DNA of 64,000 bases. Source: Gracilaria gracilis. Taxonomy: Eukaryota; Rhodophyta; Florideophyceae; Gracilariales; Gracilariaceae. Under the pieces are notes generated by a model. It made no database searches. It worked only from the letters and a program-made list of their open reading frames with translations, and had not been told where the DNA came from. A program made the position numbers and the translations under genes. Positions 1 through 8,641 of this stretch are shown piece after piece (position 1 is the first letter of the stretch; every line of letters starts with the position of its first letter). The stretch is from positions 636,248 through 700,247 of the forward strand of contig JARGSG010000030.1 of assembly GCA_030374805.1 (NCBI GenBank), read 5' to 3'.

Positions 1-743
1 TGTTCAGTGGTGCAGAACATTTATATCAGCAATCACTGCTTTAGATTCCACAGCTCAAATAGCGTAGTTCAAGTTTTTTTCCTTGTACGCTATACAGCTG
101 TATGCTATTAGACGATTCATATGGAATCAGTTTCCTGGGTGTCGACGGAGATCATGCTTTCCTAATTTGTCTGAAGAAATGCACCGAGCTTTAAGCTTTC
201 CTTGGTCTTGTTGGCACACTTTCGGAGCTACAATATCAAACTTCAGAACCATGCTAACTGTGTCGAAACTCTATGGACCGGTTCGCGAAAGGTTAATTTG
301 GCACACGGGCAGCAGCGCGCTTTCCATCTACCCTTCCCAACCGCCACCACCGTACGAAGAGGTGCTCCTCTAAATCCTTTTTTCATCCAACCATTGTTGC
401 TCAGCATGGAAGGCTAACATTTGCAACGGGACTCTCAACCAGAAACTCCGCAGCAAATTAGTATCATATGTCCTCGTTTCCTTTTTCATCCCTCTTGTTC
501 ATCCCCGGCTACTCCCCCTCCACATAGCTTCTCCTCTTGTTCCCGACTGCAAAAAGTTATGAATGTTTGTTTGTTTTTGATGCTATTCGTTCTACACGTC
601 GACTATTGACGTAACACAGTGTACCTGTACTTGTACACATGCCTGTAGTTCATGTAGGTTACATGACTCTTCTCCCTCCTTACAACAACGCAAATGCACA
701 GATATGTAACTAATTCTCCAACGATGCAAATTGATGAGTTTCT
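1..743. other. No supported gene
   Basis: Only short overlapping reading frames are seen, none with a recognisable domain or signal. The last 100 bases form the upstream region of the protease gene that follows. Confidence 0.6.
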
Positions 744-750
744 TATAAAA
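744..750 (+). promoter_or_regulatory. TATA box of the subtilase gene
   Basis: TATAAAA lies 114 bases before the ATG at 864, preceded by AT-rich DNA and followed by a pyrimidine-rich leader. The spacing fits a start of transcription near 775 and a leader of about 90 bases. A similar TATAAAA precedes the Asp-rich protein gene at 4776, which supports use of TATA promoters in this genome. Confidence 0.55.
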
Positions 751-863
751 GTCAGACGATATGCAGGATACTAAGTGTAACTTCTAGATGCTAACACTTA
801 TCTCATCTCATCTCGAACACATTCGCCTTTCATCTACATCTTTCTGAACTCCAAAGCTTCAAC

Positions 864-2078
864 ATGTCTTTCAAAATGTTCCTTTTTACTCTGTTCTCTC
901 TCATTTCGTCCTTCACGATTCCAGTTCTGGCCCAGAAAATTCCAGGCTCCTTTATTGTCCAGCTGAACGGAAACTGCAACCAGCAGTGCCGTGGCACTCT
1001 ACAGAGCGCTCTCACCTCTAATCGGAATACCGCTGTCTGCAACCTTGGTCCTAGAGGTTCCAAGATTGGATCTCTCACCTTCGAATACATCAAGTGTCCT
1101 CCGTTTGCCCGGACCAGGGAATCCACAGTTGCTGCGGTAATTACTGCCAAATCCCGTGTAGGGTCCGTTCCTGTCATCCAGATTGTGGCACAGGACCGGG
1201 TCGTCACTACAACAGGGCCCGCACCTCATACACTTATATGGAATGTGGATGAAGCCGATGGAGGTGTTAAACGAAAAAACGGAATACCTGTTAGAGATGG
1301 GCTCCGTACCTGCAATATGACAAGCAACAATGGAGCTGGCGTCAATGTGTGGATCCTAGACACCGGTTGCTTCCCCACATATGACGGCTTCTGTGAGGGC
1401 TACTACGGTGGCTCAAACGTGTGCAAGGATAACGAAGGCCACGGTAATCATGTGGGAGGCACCGCCACCAACCCCATGGTCGGAGTTGCTCCAAGAGCCG
1501 TTCGCAGTTGCGTGAAAGTACTCAGCGATAGTGGAGCCGGAACTTGGGAAAATGTGATCAAGGGAATCGAGTTTGCAGCCAACAACCGGAACAAATTTGG
1601 CAAGGGCGACGTCATCAATATGTCTCTCGGAGCAAATAAGTTCGATGCCGTCAACAACGCCGTCAGAGAAGCAAGCAGGCTGGGCGTCTACTTCGCAATT
1701 GCCGCCGGTAACGATGCGGACAATGCATGTAATTACTCTCCAGCGTCTACTACTGGTCGCGGAATCTTCACTGTGCAGGCTCATGATGAGGGCTTGCATG
1801 CTGCTCACTTCACGAACTATGCAACTAGCGATCTCGATTGCACGGATCTTTCCGCGCCGGGTGTGGATATTTCCTCTTCCGGTGGAAGCAAATCGGGAAC
1901 TTCTATGGCTTCCCCACATGTTGCTGGAGCGTGCGCGATCCTGCTGTCTGATGACTTAGCGCCCACCCGAAGCCGTCTCACCGCTAAGAGCGTCTGGATC
2001 CACATCAGTGGAGCGCTTAGTCGCCGCACTACTGGCTTGGCCTGTTCTAATCGTGTTTCAGGTTTTGGTTCTCACTGA
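864..2078 (+). CDS. Secreted subtilisin-like serine protease (S8, proteinase K-like)
   Basis: 404 residues, predicted to be an extracellular endopeptidase. Residues 1-23 form a typical signal peptide ending VLA. Residues about 27-110 look like an inhibitor-I9 propeptide (SFIVQLN at its start). The catalytic domain follows with all expected residues: Asp166 in WILDTG, His193 in GHGNHVGGT (the usual Thr after HG is Asn), Asn283 in AAGND for the oxyanion hole, and Ser347 in SGTSMASPHVAGA. Several cysteines (in CNYS, LDCTD and others) suggest disulphides, as in proteinase K. The domain runs nearly to the C-terminus; the last 40 residues show no known module. The first ATG after the TATA box is used. 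No intron is needed. Likely roles are nutrition or wall/matrix turnover, which is inference. Confidence 0.93.
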   Translation: MSFKMFLFTLFSLISSFTIPVLAQKIPGSFIVQLNGNCNQQCRGTLQSALTSNRNTAVCNLGPRGSKIGSLTFEYIKCPPFARTRESTVAAVITAKSRVGSVPVIQIVAQDRVVTTTGPAPHTLIWNVDEADGGVKRKNGIPVRDGLRTCNMTSNNGAGVNVWILDTGCFPTYDGFCEGYYGGSNVCKDNEGHGNHVGGTATNPMVGVAPRAVRSCVKVLSDSGAGTWENVIKGIEFAANNRNKFGKGDVINMSLGANKFDAVNNAVREASRLGVYFAIAAGNDADNACNYSPASTTGRGIFTVQAHDEGLHAAHFTNYATSDLDCTDLSAPGVDISSSGGSKSGTSMASPHVAGACAILLSDDLAPTRSRLTAKSVWIHISGALSRRTTGLACSNRVSGFGSH

Positions 2079-4775
2079 CTGGGGCCATACTCTCAGGCCA
2101 GTGAATCACTTCCTTAAGTTGTTGGAAGACTATAGCCACAAAACCTCATACAGAATCCACTGCTAGTTAATGTAAACAACTTGAAGTAAAGTTTTATCCT
2201 GCTTGCTGTCGAATGGTTCATCCACCTACTACGGTCTTCCAAGTTAAAATACTGCAGTTCGTCATTCCGAAGTTTCAAGAACAAGAATATCTCCGTTTAT
2301 GATGGTACAATTCCCATTGATGACTCAAATAAACTTCCATGAGGATGCGCAGAGGTATGAATTTTAGTCTTACCATGCAATAGTCCTTGTCGTGTCGTCA
2401 CAGTCTCTAAGAGCCATGCGTCCTGTGAAACGCGTGTAAATGGCGTGACCTCCCCTTTGTGTATGGGAGTTTTGTGCTGATAGAGGAGGTGCAACAGCAT
2501 TTCCATGTTTCCAAGAAGCATAGAATAAGCCATTTTTATTAGATCGTCAAATTGAATCAATCTGTTTTCTAGGGCGAAAAAGCTGCTCTGTGGCAGACTA
2601 GTTTTGAGGGAAGCAGCTCAAGAGTGTCTATAAGGGCTCCGAAGCCAGCGGAACCTTCTTGGACACCCTTTACTCTTCTCAGGAATGAAAAGCAAGTTCT
2701 TAATGTTTAATGTTCTCTCCTAGCTAGAAGACACAGATATACAGTCAGCTGAAACGCATTGCGTGTCGAACCATTGGGTGCATCCCAAAATGCCACCACA
2801 CCCTCTTTTCCTTCCAAACGCACAGCCTATGAAAGGCAATGTAAAGAGTACTGATGAACTCTGATTGGGCAAAATATTTGGCAACCTGGCAATTTGATAT
2901 TAGAGTTGTACTGGTATACAAACCCAATGGTTTTACGCCTTCACAAAGATTGCCCCACAGAAGAGTGCGGGGAATACCAAGATTTCAATAGGTCTACCAT
3001 GGTACAGAAATTAGGACCGACAAGTAGCTCTGTATCGTGTAACGTGTATCGTGCTTCGCATGGGGGCAGGCGGCATGATTTGGGGGTCCGCCTGCTCCCG
3101 TGGCGCCAACAAAGCATGGTTGTGGAGTGGATAGAAAAGAATTCATAATATGAATTCTTTATTACACTGTTATTGTCCAAGGACATGTTCCAAAGTTGCG
3201 ATATGGCCAGCCTCGACGTGGGACCTCTGGGGCGATATAGCACTCTTTGTGTCATTACACGGGAGTCTGAACTCGAGTAGTATTTAAAGCTTGCCCACTG
3301 GGCTGCATTCGTTAGCGCACGATGTTCGCTTCCCTATTGGGTTTGGTGTGTTTTTGGTATTGATAGGAATGTTTTCGCGCTGGGCAAACAACCTTTGGTC
3401 TTCGATCTTGTTCTAAATCTTTTCTCCCAGGATGTGTGTACTTGGCGAATTTAGTTTACGTGTGTGTATTGGAAACAATCGTATGCAATAGTGAAATGGG
3501 AAATAGCCCGAAGTATGAATACTTTCTAGCTCCTTCCATGTCTTCTGGGTATCTATTCGATGTCTTTCCATCATCCCAATCTGTCTATGGACTTGACAAG
3601 CCTTAGTTACAACAATCACAACTATGTCATGAGGTAAGCTCGAAAGAGATGGCATAAGTCACAAAATATGCTTCCATACTTTTTTGATGACGTCTGGATT
3701 CATCGCTGAACCAATTAGATAAGCATGCCAAACTTCAAACGACAAATTCTTCAAAAATGTCCATACGTCTGGGGCTGAAATGTTGCACGTGGTCACTAAG
3801 TTTCCCAGTTGGTTCTTAGGTTTGCTTTGTGGAAACAGTTTTTGTCAGCTTGCTCTTGTTGTGTTTCTCATAGCCACACCCATCTAAAGCATTCAGCTTG
3901 GGACTTACCCAAACAAGTCTTTAGGATGATGGTGATGGGAGATTCTCTATTGGGGAAAATCTTCTTTCAAAGAATTGTCTGCTCTGCAGTTTAGGGTCAA
4001 GTTTTTTATAGCTAAGCCTGTTTACAGTTGGTTAGGACAACGACCCACACCCAGAAACGAAAGAAAGAACGAACAAAATCCAAAGAGTCCAAACCTTGGA
4101 CTCCGCTGTGGCCAAAGCTATGTAGATTACTAAAGTAGAGGTTCAAAAATAATGATTACCGTGTTCTATCAAGGGGATCCTCCATTTCTCGATATGAAAA
4201 TGTTTCTCAACCACCGAATGGTACCAAACTGGAAAAAAGGGACAAGAATTGAGGCTAGTCGAGGGCTATCTACGCGATGGGGTGGGATGACTTGAAAACA
4301 ATGACAGCAATCCCCACGTCTCCCTAACGCACAGACCCGTCGGACCACTGGCGGACCGGGGCTGATATATGGCATTTGTCATGAACAGCAATGGCATCTA
4401 ATGTTGAAAGTTTTGAAAAGAAATACGTAATCATGCAAACTACTTTCTAGACATAGGGTACAGCAATGTAGATTTCCAACAATGCATGGGTCGCTCAATG
4501 TAAACCGCGAGGTGAAGGTGGTGTTTGTGGGTCATATGTTAGTGGAGAAGACTTATCTGCAATGTTCACCAAGTGATGTTTGACCATATTTGTAGTTTCA
4601 GATGATGACATGGCCGATAGACATTCACTCAGTGTCGAAGAAATGTCCCTACACGTCACCTGAGTCCAAAGTCAACTCGTGGACTAAATTCTATTGTGCG
4701 ATTAGTTGTAGAACATCTGCGATCACTGCGCCTCAAGTGGAAAAAGATTCACGCAAGGAAGGTAGATGAACAGCG
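2079..4775. other. Gene-poor spacer
   Basis: About 2.7 kb without a convincing gene. Small frames of 60-104 codons occur on both strands but lack domains, signal peptides or promoter context. A perfect palindrome lies at 3136-3160. The 3' part leads into the promoter of the Asp-rich protein gene. Confidence 0.6.
3136..3160. repeat. Perfect 12-bp-arm palindrome
   Basis: AAAGAATTCATA and TATGAATTCTTT are separated by a single A. It lies in gene-free DNA, so it could be a cruciform, a binding site for a dimeric protein or the scar of a lost element. Nothing nearby decides between these. Confidence 0.7.
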
Positions 4776-4782
4776 TATAAAA
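4776..4782 (+). promoter_or_regulatory. TATA box of the Asp-rich repeat gene
   Basis: TATAAAA stands 118 bases before the ATG at 4894, almost the same spacing as in the subtilase gene. It lies inside the upstream extension of the same open frame, so that extension is probably not translated. Confidence 0.55.
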
Positions 4783-4893
4783 GGTGACCCTCAAGTGCCC
4801 AAATCTGCAACAGGTCTCCCCACAATCACAAGACCAACTCATCCAACTCAATCAACGAATCCAGTTTCTGTCTATTGCATCAATATCGCAGCC

Positions 4894-5937
4894 ATGAAGT
4901 GTTTTATGCTTTCCCTGGGTTTACTCTATGTCCTTCACAGCTTCAGCGTAAAGGGGGCAGTTGTCCCTAAAGCGAAGCTCATGCACAATGGTCAGATCTC
5001 ACTCCACAACAGAGACGTTGGGTCAAAACCGTTGCCGCCCTTATCTACTATTGCAAGTTTTGCAAGTACGGCAGGCTGGAAACGTATCAAATTCACGAGT
5101 GTCAGGGATGAGGACGATGGTGACGACTATGGCGATGATGATCGAATCAAAAAGGTTAGCGTGAGGGATGAGGACGATGGTGACGACTATGGCGATGACG
5201 ACCGCATCAAGAAGGTCAGCGTGAGGGACGATGACGATGGTGACGATGGTGACGATTATGACGACGACGACCGTATCAAGAAGGCCAGCGTGAGGGATGA
5301 TGACGATGACGACGATGGTGACGACGATGGTGACGACGATGGTGACGACTATGACGACGACGACCGTATCAAGAAGGCCAGCGTGAGGGACGATGACGAT
5401 GGTGACGATGGTGACGATTATGACGACGACGACCGCATCAAGAAGGCCAGCGTGAGGGATGATGACGATGATGACGATGGTGACGACTATGACGACGACG
5501 ACCGCATCAAGAAGGTCAGCGTGAGGGATGATGACGATGATGACGATGGTGACGACTATGACGACGACGACCGTATCAAGAAGGCCAGCGTGAGGGATGA
5601 CGACGATGATGACGATGGTGACGACTATGACGACGACGACCGCATCAAGAAGGCCAGCGTGAGGGATGACGACGATGATGACGATGGTGACGACTATGAC
5701 GACGACGACCGCATCAAGAAGGCCAGCGTGAGGGATGATGACGATGGCGACGATGGTGACGATTATGGCGACGACGACCGCATCAAGAAGGCCAGCGTGA
5801 GGGATGATGACGATGGCGACGATGGTGACGATTATGGCGACGACGACCGCATCAAGGGCACAAGTGTAAGGGATGACTGTGGAGATGATGATGGAGATGA
5901 CGATGGGGATGATGAGCGCATCAAGGGTGCTAATTAA
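4894..5937 (+). CDS. Secreted Asp-rich tandem-repeat protein
   Basis: 347 residues. The start at 4894 is chosen because it begins a clear signal peptide (MKCFMLSLGLLYVLHSF) downstream of a TATA box; the open frame extends further up but across that box. After about 68 residues there are 12 tandem units of the form SVRD(D/E)DD...DDY(D/G)DDDRIKK, each with a basic RIKK linker between runs of Asp and Gly. No catalytic domain is seen. Such alternating poly-Asp and basic blocks are known in extracellular proteins that bind calcium or sulphated polysaccharide; that role is inferred only from composition. The last unit is diverged (SVRDDCGDDDG) and contains the single cysteine of the repeat region. 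I do not recognise the family. Confidence 0.8.
   Translation: MKCFMLSLGLLYVLHSFSVKGAVVPKAKLMHNGQISLHNRDVGSKPLPPLSTIASFASTAGWKRIKFTSVRDEDDGDDYGDDDRIKKVSVRDEDDGDDYGDDDRIKKVSVRDDDDGDDGDDYDDDDRIKKASVRDDDDDDDGDDDGDDDGDDYDDDDRIKKASVRDDDDGDDGDDYDDDDRIKKASVRDDDDDDDGDDYDDDDRIKKVSVRDDDDDDDGDDYDDDDRIKKASVRDDDDDDDGDDYDDDDRIKKASVRDDDDDDDGDDYDDDDRIKKASVRDDDDGDDGDDYGDDDRIKKASVRDDDDGDDGDDYGDDDRIKGTSVRDDCGDDDGDDDGDDERIKGAN
5098..5934 (+). repeat. Coding minisatellite, about 69-bp units
   Basis: Twelve in-frame units encode the SVRD...RIKK repeat. Units 6-9 are almost identical at the DNA level while the first two and the last are diverged, the pattern left by recent internal duplication. Unit 4 is lengthened by extra GATGGTGACGAC triplet blocks, showing slippage inside units. 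Confidence 0.85.
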
Positions 5938-6065
5938 TGTGAGGAATAACCAAGGCGATGAGCACTACGAGGAGGACAATGGCTTCAACTATAAGAAGAG
6001 ATGAGTAACGATAATGTAATGAATAAATGTTGGGGTTTGGAACGCGGCGATCGCAAGTGAAGCGT

Positions 6066-6139
6066 GTCTCCATAGCTCAGCTGGTTAGAGCGCAAGACTG
6101 TTAATCTTGAGGCCGTGGGTTCAAGCCCCACTGGGGACT
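6066..6139 (+). tRNA. tRNA-Asn(GTT)
   Basis: A full cloverleaf can be drawn: acceptor GTCTCCA with TGGGGAC (one T-G pair), D stem GCTC/GAGC, anticodon stem CAAGA/TCTTG with loop CTGTTAA (anticodon GTT at 6100-6102), variable loop AGGCC and T stem GTGGG/CCCAC with loop TTCAAGC. There is no intron and no encoded CCA, as expected for a nuclear gene. Box A and box B consensus positions are present. Confidence 0.96.
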
Positions 6140-6142
6140 AAC

Positions 6143-6146
6143 TTTT
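6143..6146 (+). terminator. RNA polymerase III terminator
   Basis: A run of four T starts four bases after the tRNA, the usual minimal Pol III stop. Confidence 0.6.
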
Positions 6147-6219
6147 GGGGCTCAGTGAGGGGCAGCGGCGCGTAGCCAGCGGGGGATGGTTTTACCTTTT
6201 ACCGGTCAGGGTCTCTGAT

Positions 6220-6855
6220 TCAACTGCAGCGCGCGGCGGACTGCGCGTGGTCGTCGAGCGGCGCGGCCATGAGCACGCAAATGTGCACGCGCCTCTGCGC
6301 CAGCTGCACATGCGCGCCGCCGAACGCAAAGCGCGCGTCCAGCAGGCGCCGCTCGCGCGCGCGCAGCTTGCGGCGGAAGCGCGTCAGCACGGCGTCCATG
6401 CCCAGCGCCGCCAGCAGCGTGCAGTCGCGCGGCAGCGCGTCCGCGCCGCGCGCGGCCGTGGGCGGCGCGTCCGACGCGTCGTCCGCGCCCACCACGAAGA
6501 AGTCATCCACGCGCTCGTACATGCGACAAGTACGTCGCCGCGCGGTGACAAAGCCCGCGCCGTCCGCGAAGCGCGTGGTGTACCACTGCGCCTCCTCCTC
6601 CAGTCGCGCGTCGCGCGCGAGCGGCGCGCGGCCGCGGCGCGCGCGCCAGCCGTTGAGCTGCGCCAGGAACGCGACGTGCGGCGCGCCGTTCGGCAGCAAC
6701 AGCGTGGCGTTTCCGCGCGCGACGGCGCGCGGCGCGTCGTCCGTGGCGCCCGTGGTGTGCACGCGCGGCGCGACGGCGCGCGACAGCAGCGCGGCGCGCT
6801 GCGCAAGCAGCGTGCGACGGTCGGTGCGTAGCGCGCTCGGCCGTTGGATGGCCAT
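6220..6855 (-). CDS. Hypothetical protein, possible CAP/SCP-like fold
   Basis: 211 residues from the ATG at 6855; the frame is open further upstream without another clear start. The stretch LNGWRARRGRAPLARDARLEEEA resembles the opening helix of bacterial CAP/SCP proteins (LNxxRxxxGxxPLxxDxxLxxxA), and LLDARFAFGGAHVQL near the C-terminus resembles their second conserved segment. The usual His residues of CAP proteins are not obvious, so the match is weak. Codons end almost only in G or C. It is followed, same strand, by the RING gene's 3' end only 195 bases upstream. It could also be an unrelated orphan protein. Confidence 0.4.
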   Translation of the reverse strand: MAIQRPSALRTDRRTLLAQRAALLSRAVAPRVHTTGATDDAPRAVARGNATLLLPNGAPHVAFLAQLNGWRARRGRAPLARDARLEEEAQWYTTRFADGAGFVTARRRTCRMYERVDDFFVVGADDASDAPPTAARGADALPRDCTLLAALGMDAVLTRFRRKLRARERRLLDARFAFGGAHVQLAQRRVHICVLMAAPLDDHAQSAARCS

Positions 6856-7050
6856 GGTCGACGTCGTGTACACACAGCTGCTGCGCGCGGGCGCGACGGC
6901 GGCGCCGACTTGAGACGCGCGCGCTTTATACGGCGCGGCGACGGCGACGAGCGGCGGCGGCACAGCCAGCTCGCGCGCGCAGTTGTTGTGCGACGGCGCG
7001 CCACGCGGGCGTGGCGCGGCGGCGGTGCGCACTGCGCGCACCAGCGGCGC

Positions 7051-7259
7051 TCAGCCGCGGTGGCGGCGCGCGCGTGCGGGGTACGACAGGCTGGCGGCGC
7101 GCCACGCGGCGGCGCCGCCCAACGCGGCGGTGCGGCGCCTCTTGAGCGCGCGCGGCGGCGACGACAGCTGGCGCGCCAAGCGCGGGCGCGGGCGCGGCGA
7201 ACGACGCAGCGGCGCGGACGGCAGCGGCGCGGGCGCGCGGCGCTTGGTGCCCGCGCGGC

Positions 7260-7313
<54 letters not shown>

Positions 7314-7986
7314 GCCGGCGCCACCACGAGCGCTGGCGCGCGCGCAGCGAAGCGGACAGCAGCACGCGCGCGGGCGCGCGGCGCGGCGAACGCTGCGGCG
7401 GGTGCTGCGACGAGGCGTATGAGCGGCGCAGCGACGCGGACGCGCGCGGAGGCGACGCGACGGGGGCGGCGACGGGGGCGGCGCGCGCGGCGTGCAGCTG
7501 CTGGCGCAGGCGCGCGTTGTCGGCGCGCAGCTGCGCGAGCTGCGGGTGCGGAGCGGCGGTGGCGGCATTGGCGGCGCGGAGGCGGCGACGCAGCGCGTCG
7601 ACGAGCTGCACGAGCACGGCGTGCTGGCGCGCGCGGAAGGCGGCGACGTGGTGCAGCTGCAGCAGCTGGTGCGGCAGGTCGGCGAACAGCGACGCGGCCA
7701 CGCGCGGCTCGTAGCGCGCGGCGCGGCGCGCGGGCACGATGGCGTCACACTCCCTGTGGCAGTGCGCGCAGCGTCCGCGCACGCCCGGCCGTAGCGACGT
7801 GCAGCGCGCCGCGCAGAATAGGTGCCCGCAGCTGGTGAACACGCACGACGCGTCCGTCAGCGGCGCCGCGCACGCGTTGCAGCGCAGCGCCGCCGCCAGC
7901 GGCGTGTGCGCCGGCGGCGGCGACGACTGCGGCGGCGACGACTGCGGCGACGACTGCGGCGGCGACTGCGGCGGCGACCACATCAT
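7051..7986 (-). CDS. RING-finger protein resembling HEI10/RNF212 meiotic E3 ligases
   Basis: 311 residues from the ATG at 7986 (an upstream ATG at 8148 would add a 54-residue hydrophobic leader). Order of parts: Pro/Gln/Ser-rich start, a RING-type zinc module (C36-x2-C39, C53-G-H55-x2-C58, C73-x2-C76), a helical stretch with LAQLRADNARLRQQL that should form a coiled coil, then a Ser/Pro/Arg tail with a polyproline run. Short N-terminal RING, then a segment like SLFADLPHQLLQL, coiled coil and a loose Ser-rich tail is the layout of the Zip3/HEI10/RNF212 family, which marks crossover sites in meiosis. The family call rests on layout and spacing, not on strong identity. Other RING E3 proteins remain possible. 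Confidence 0.5.
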
Positions 7987-8641
7987 CGCGGCGGCGGCGA
8001 CGGCGGCAATGCCATCGATGATCGATACTGCCGCCCACGAAGCGACAGCTCGCGCTACCGGTAGAGCAAGAGAGATAGGCGCGAAGCGAAACAGCCAAAT
8101 CACAAATGGCGCGCGCCAAGAGCAACCACACCAACAGCATACGCGCACACGTGGTCAACCTGTGTACTACCTCATCCTTCATCGCTGCTATACGTGTCCA
8201 CGTGTGTGCCGTGTCAGCTGTTCAGAGCTGTTCCATCCAAGTGCTTCAATATGCAACACACTTGGAAACAGGTATCCATTCGTTTCAAAACACCCTCTTA
8301 CGATCAAGTGAACACCATTGATTCTGATCAGAATCAATAGCTCAAGTGCTGTATTTCACTTGCGCTCTCGTAAAGCGTTGCCTTCACAGTTTTTCGAATT
8401 TGAAAGCGGACTAAAAAAAGCAACACACATATATATATATATATTCACAAACTCTTACGAGACGTCCCTTTACTACTCTCACAACTCGCTGACGGTCGTC
8501 AACATACAAACTCCTCTTTCTTCTTTCCTTTTTCACTTTGCTTAAAAAGTGACCATACTCTGCTCCCAGCATGCCGCCTACCTGCACCACCGTTTTACCC
8601 CTCCGACTCAGTCCAACGCAACTCCTTTCAGCACAGCAGAT
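7987..8641. promoter_or_regulatory. Shared upstream region of the RING and Argonaute genes
   Basis: The two genes are divergent, so these 655 bases hold both promoters. The GC-rich island ends here. An (AT)n run near 8429-8444 and a run of A at 8413-8419 lie about 200 bases before the Argonaute ATG, followed by a pyrimidine-rich stretch (CTCCTCTTTCTTCTTTCC) typical of a transcription start region. No clear TATAAAA was seen. Confidence 0.45.

Larger units (their letters stand above)
6150..8010. other. Extreme GC-rich island I
   Basis: Composition changes abruptly from mixed DNA to mainly GCG/CGC triplets right after the tRNA and reverts near 8010. Because stop codons are rare in such DNA, every frame stays open for long stretches. 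The real genes are taken to be the two minus-strand frames with protein-like sequence (6220-6855 and 7051-7986). A (GGC)n run lies at about 7257-7307 and encodes a polyproline stretch on the minus strand. Confidence 0.8.

Noticed and set aside
4696-4893. N-terminal extension of the Asp-rich protein
   Set aside because: The frame is open but contains the TATA box at 4776, begins without ATG and would bury the signal peptide.
6145-7838. Long plus-strand reading frames and the 454-codon minus frame in the GC-rich island
   Set aside because: They are runs of Arg, Ala and Ser caused by lack of stop codons in GC-rich DNA and overlap the two better minus-strand frames that have domain-like sequence.
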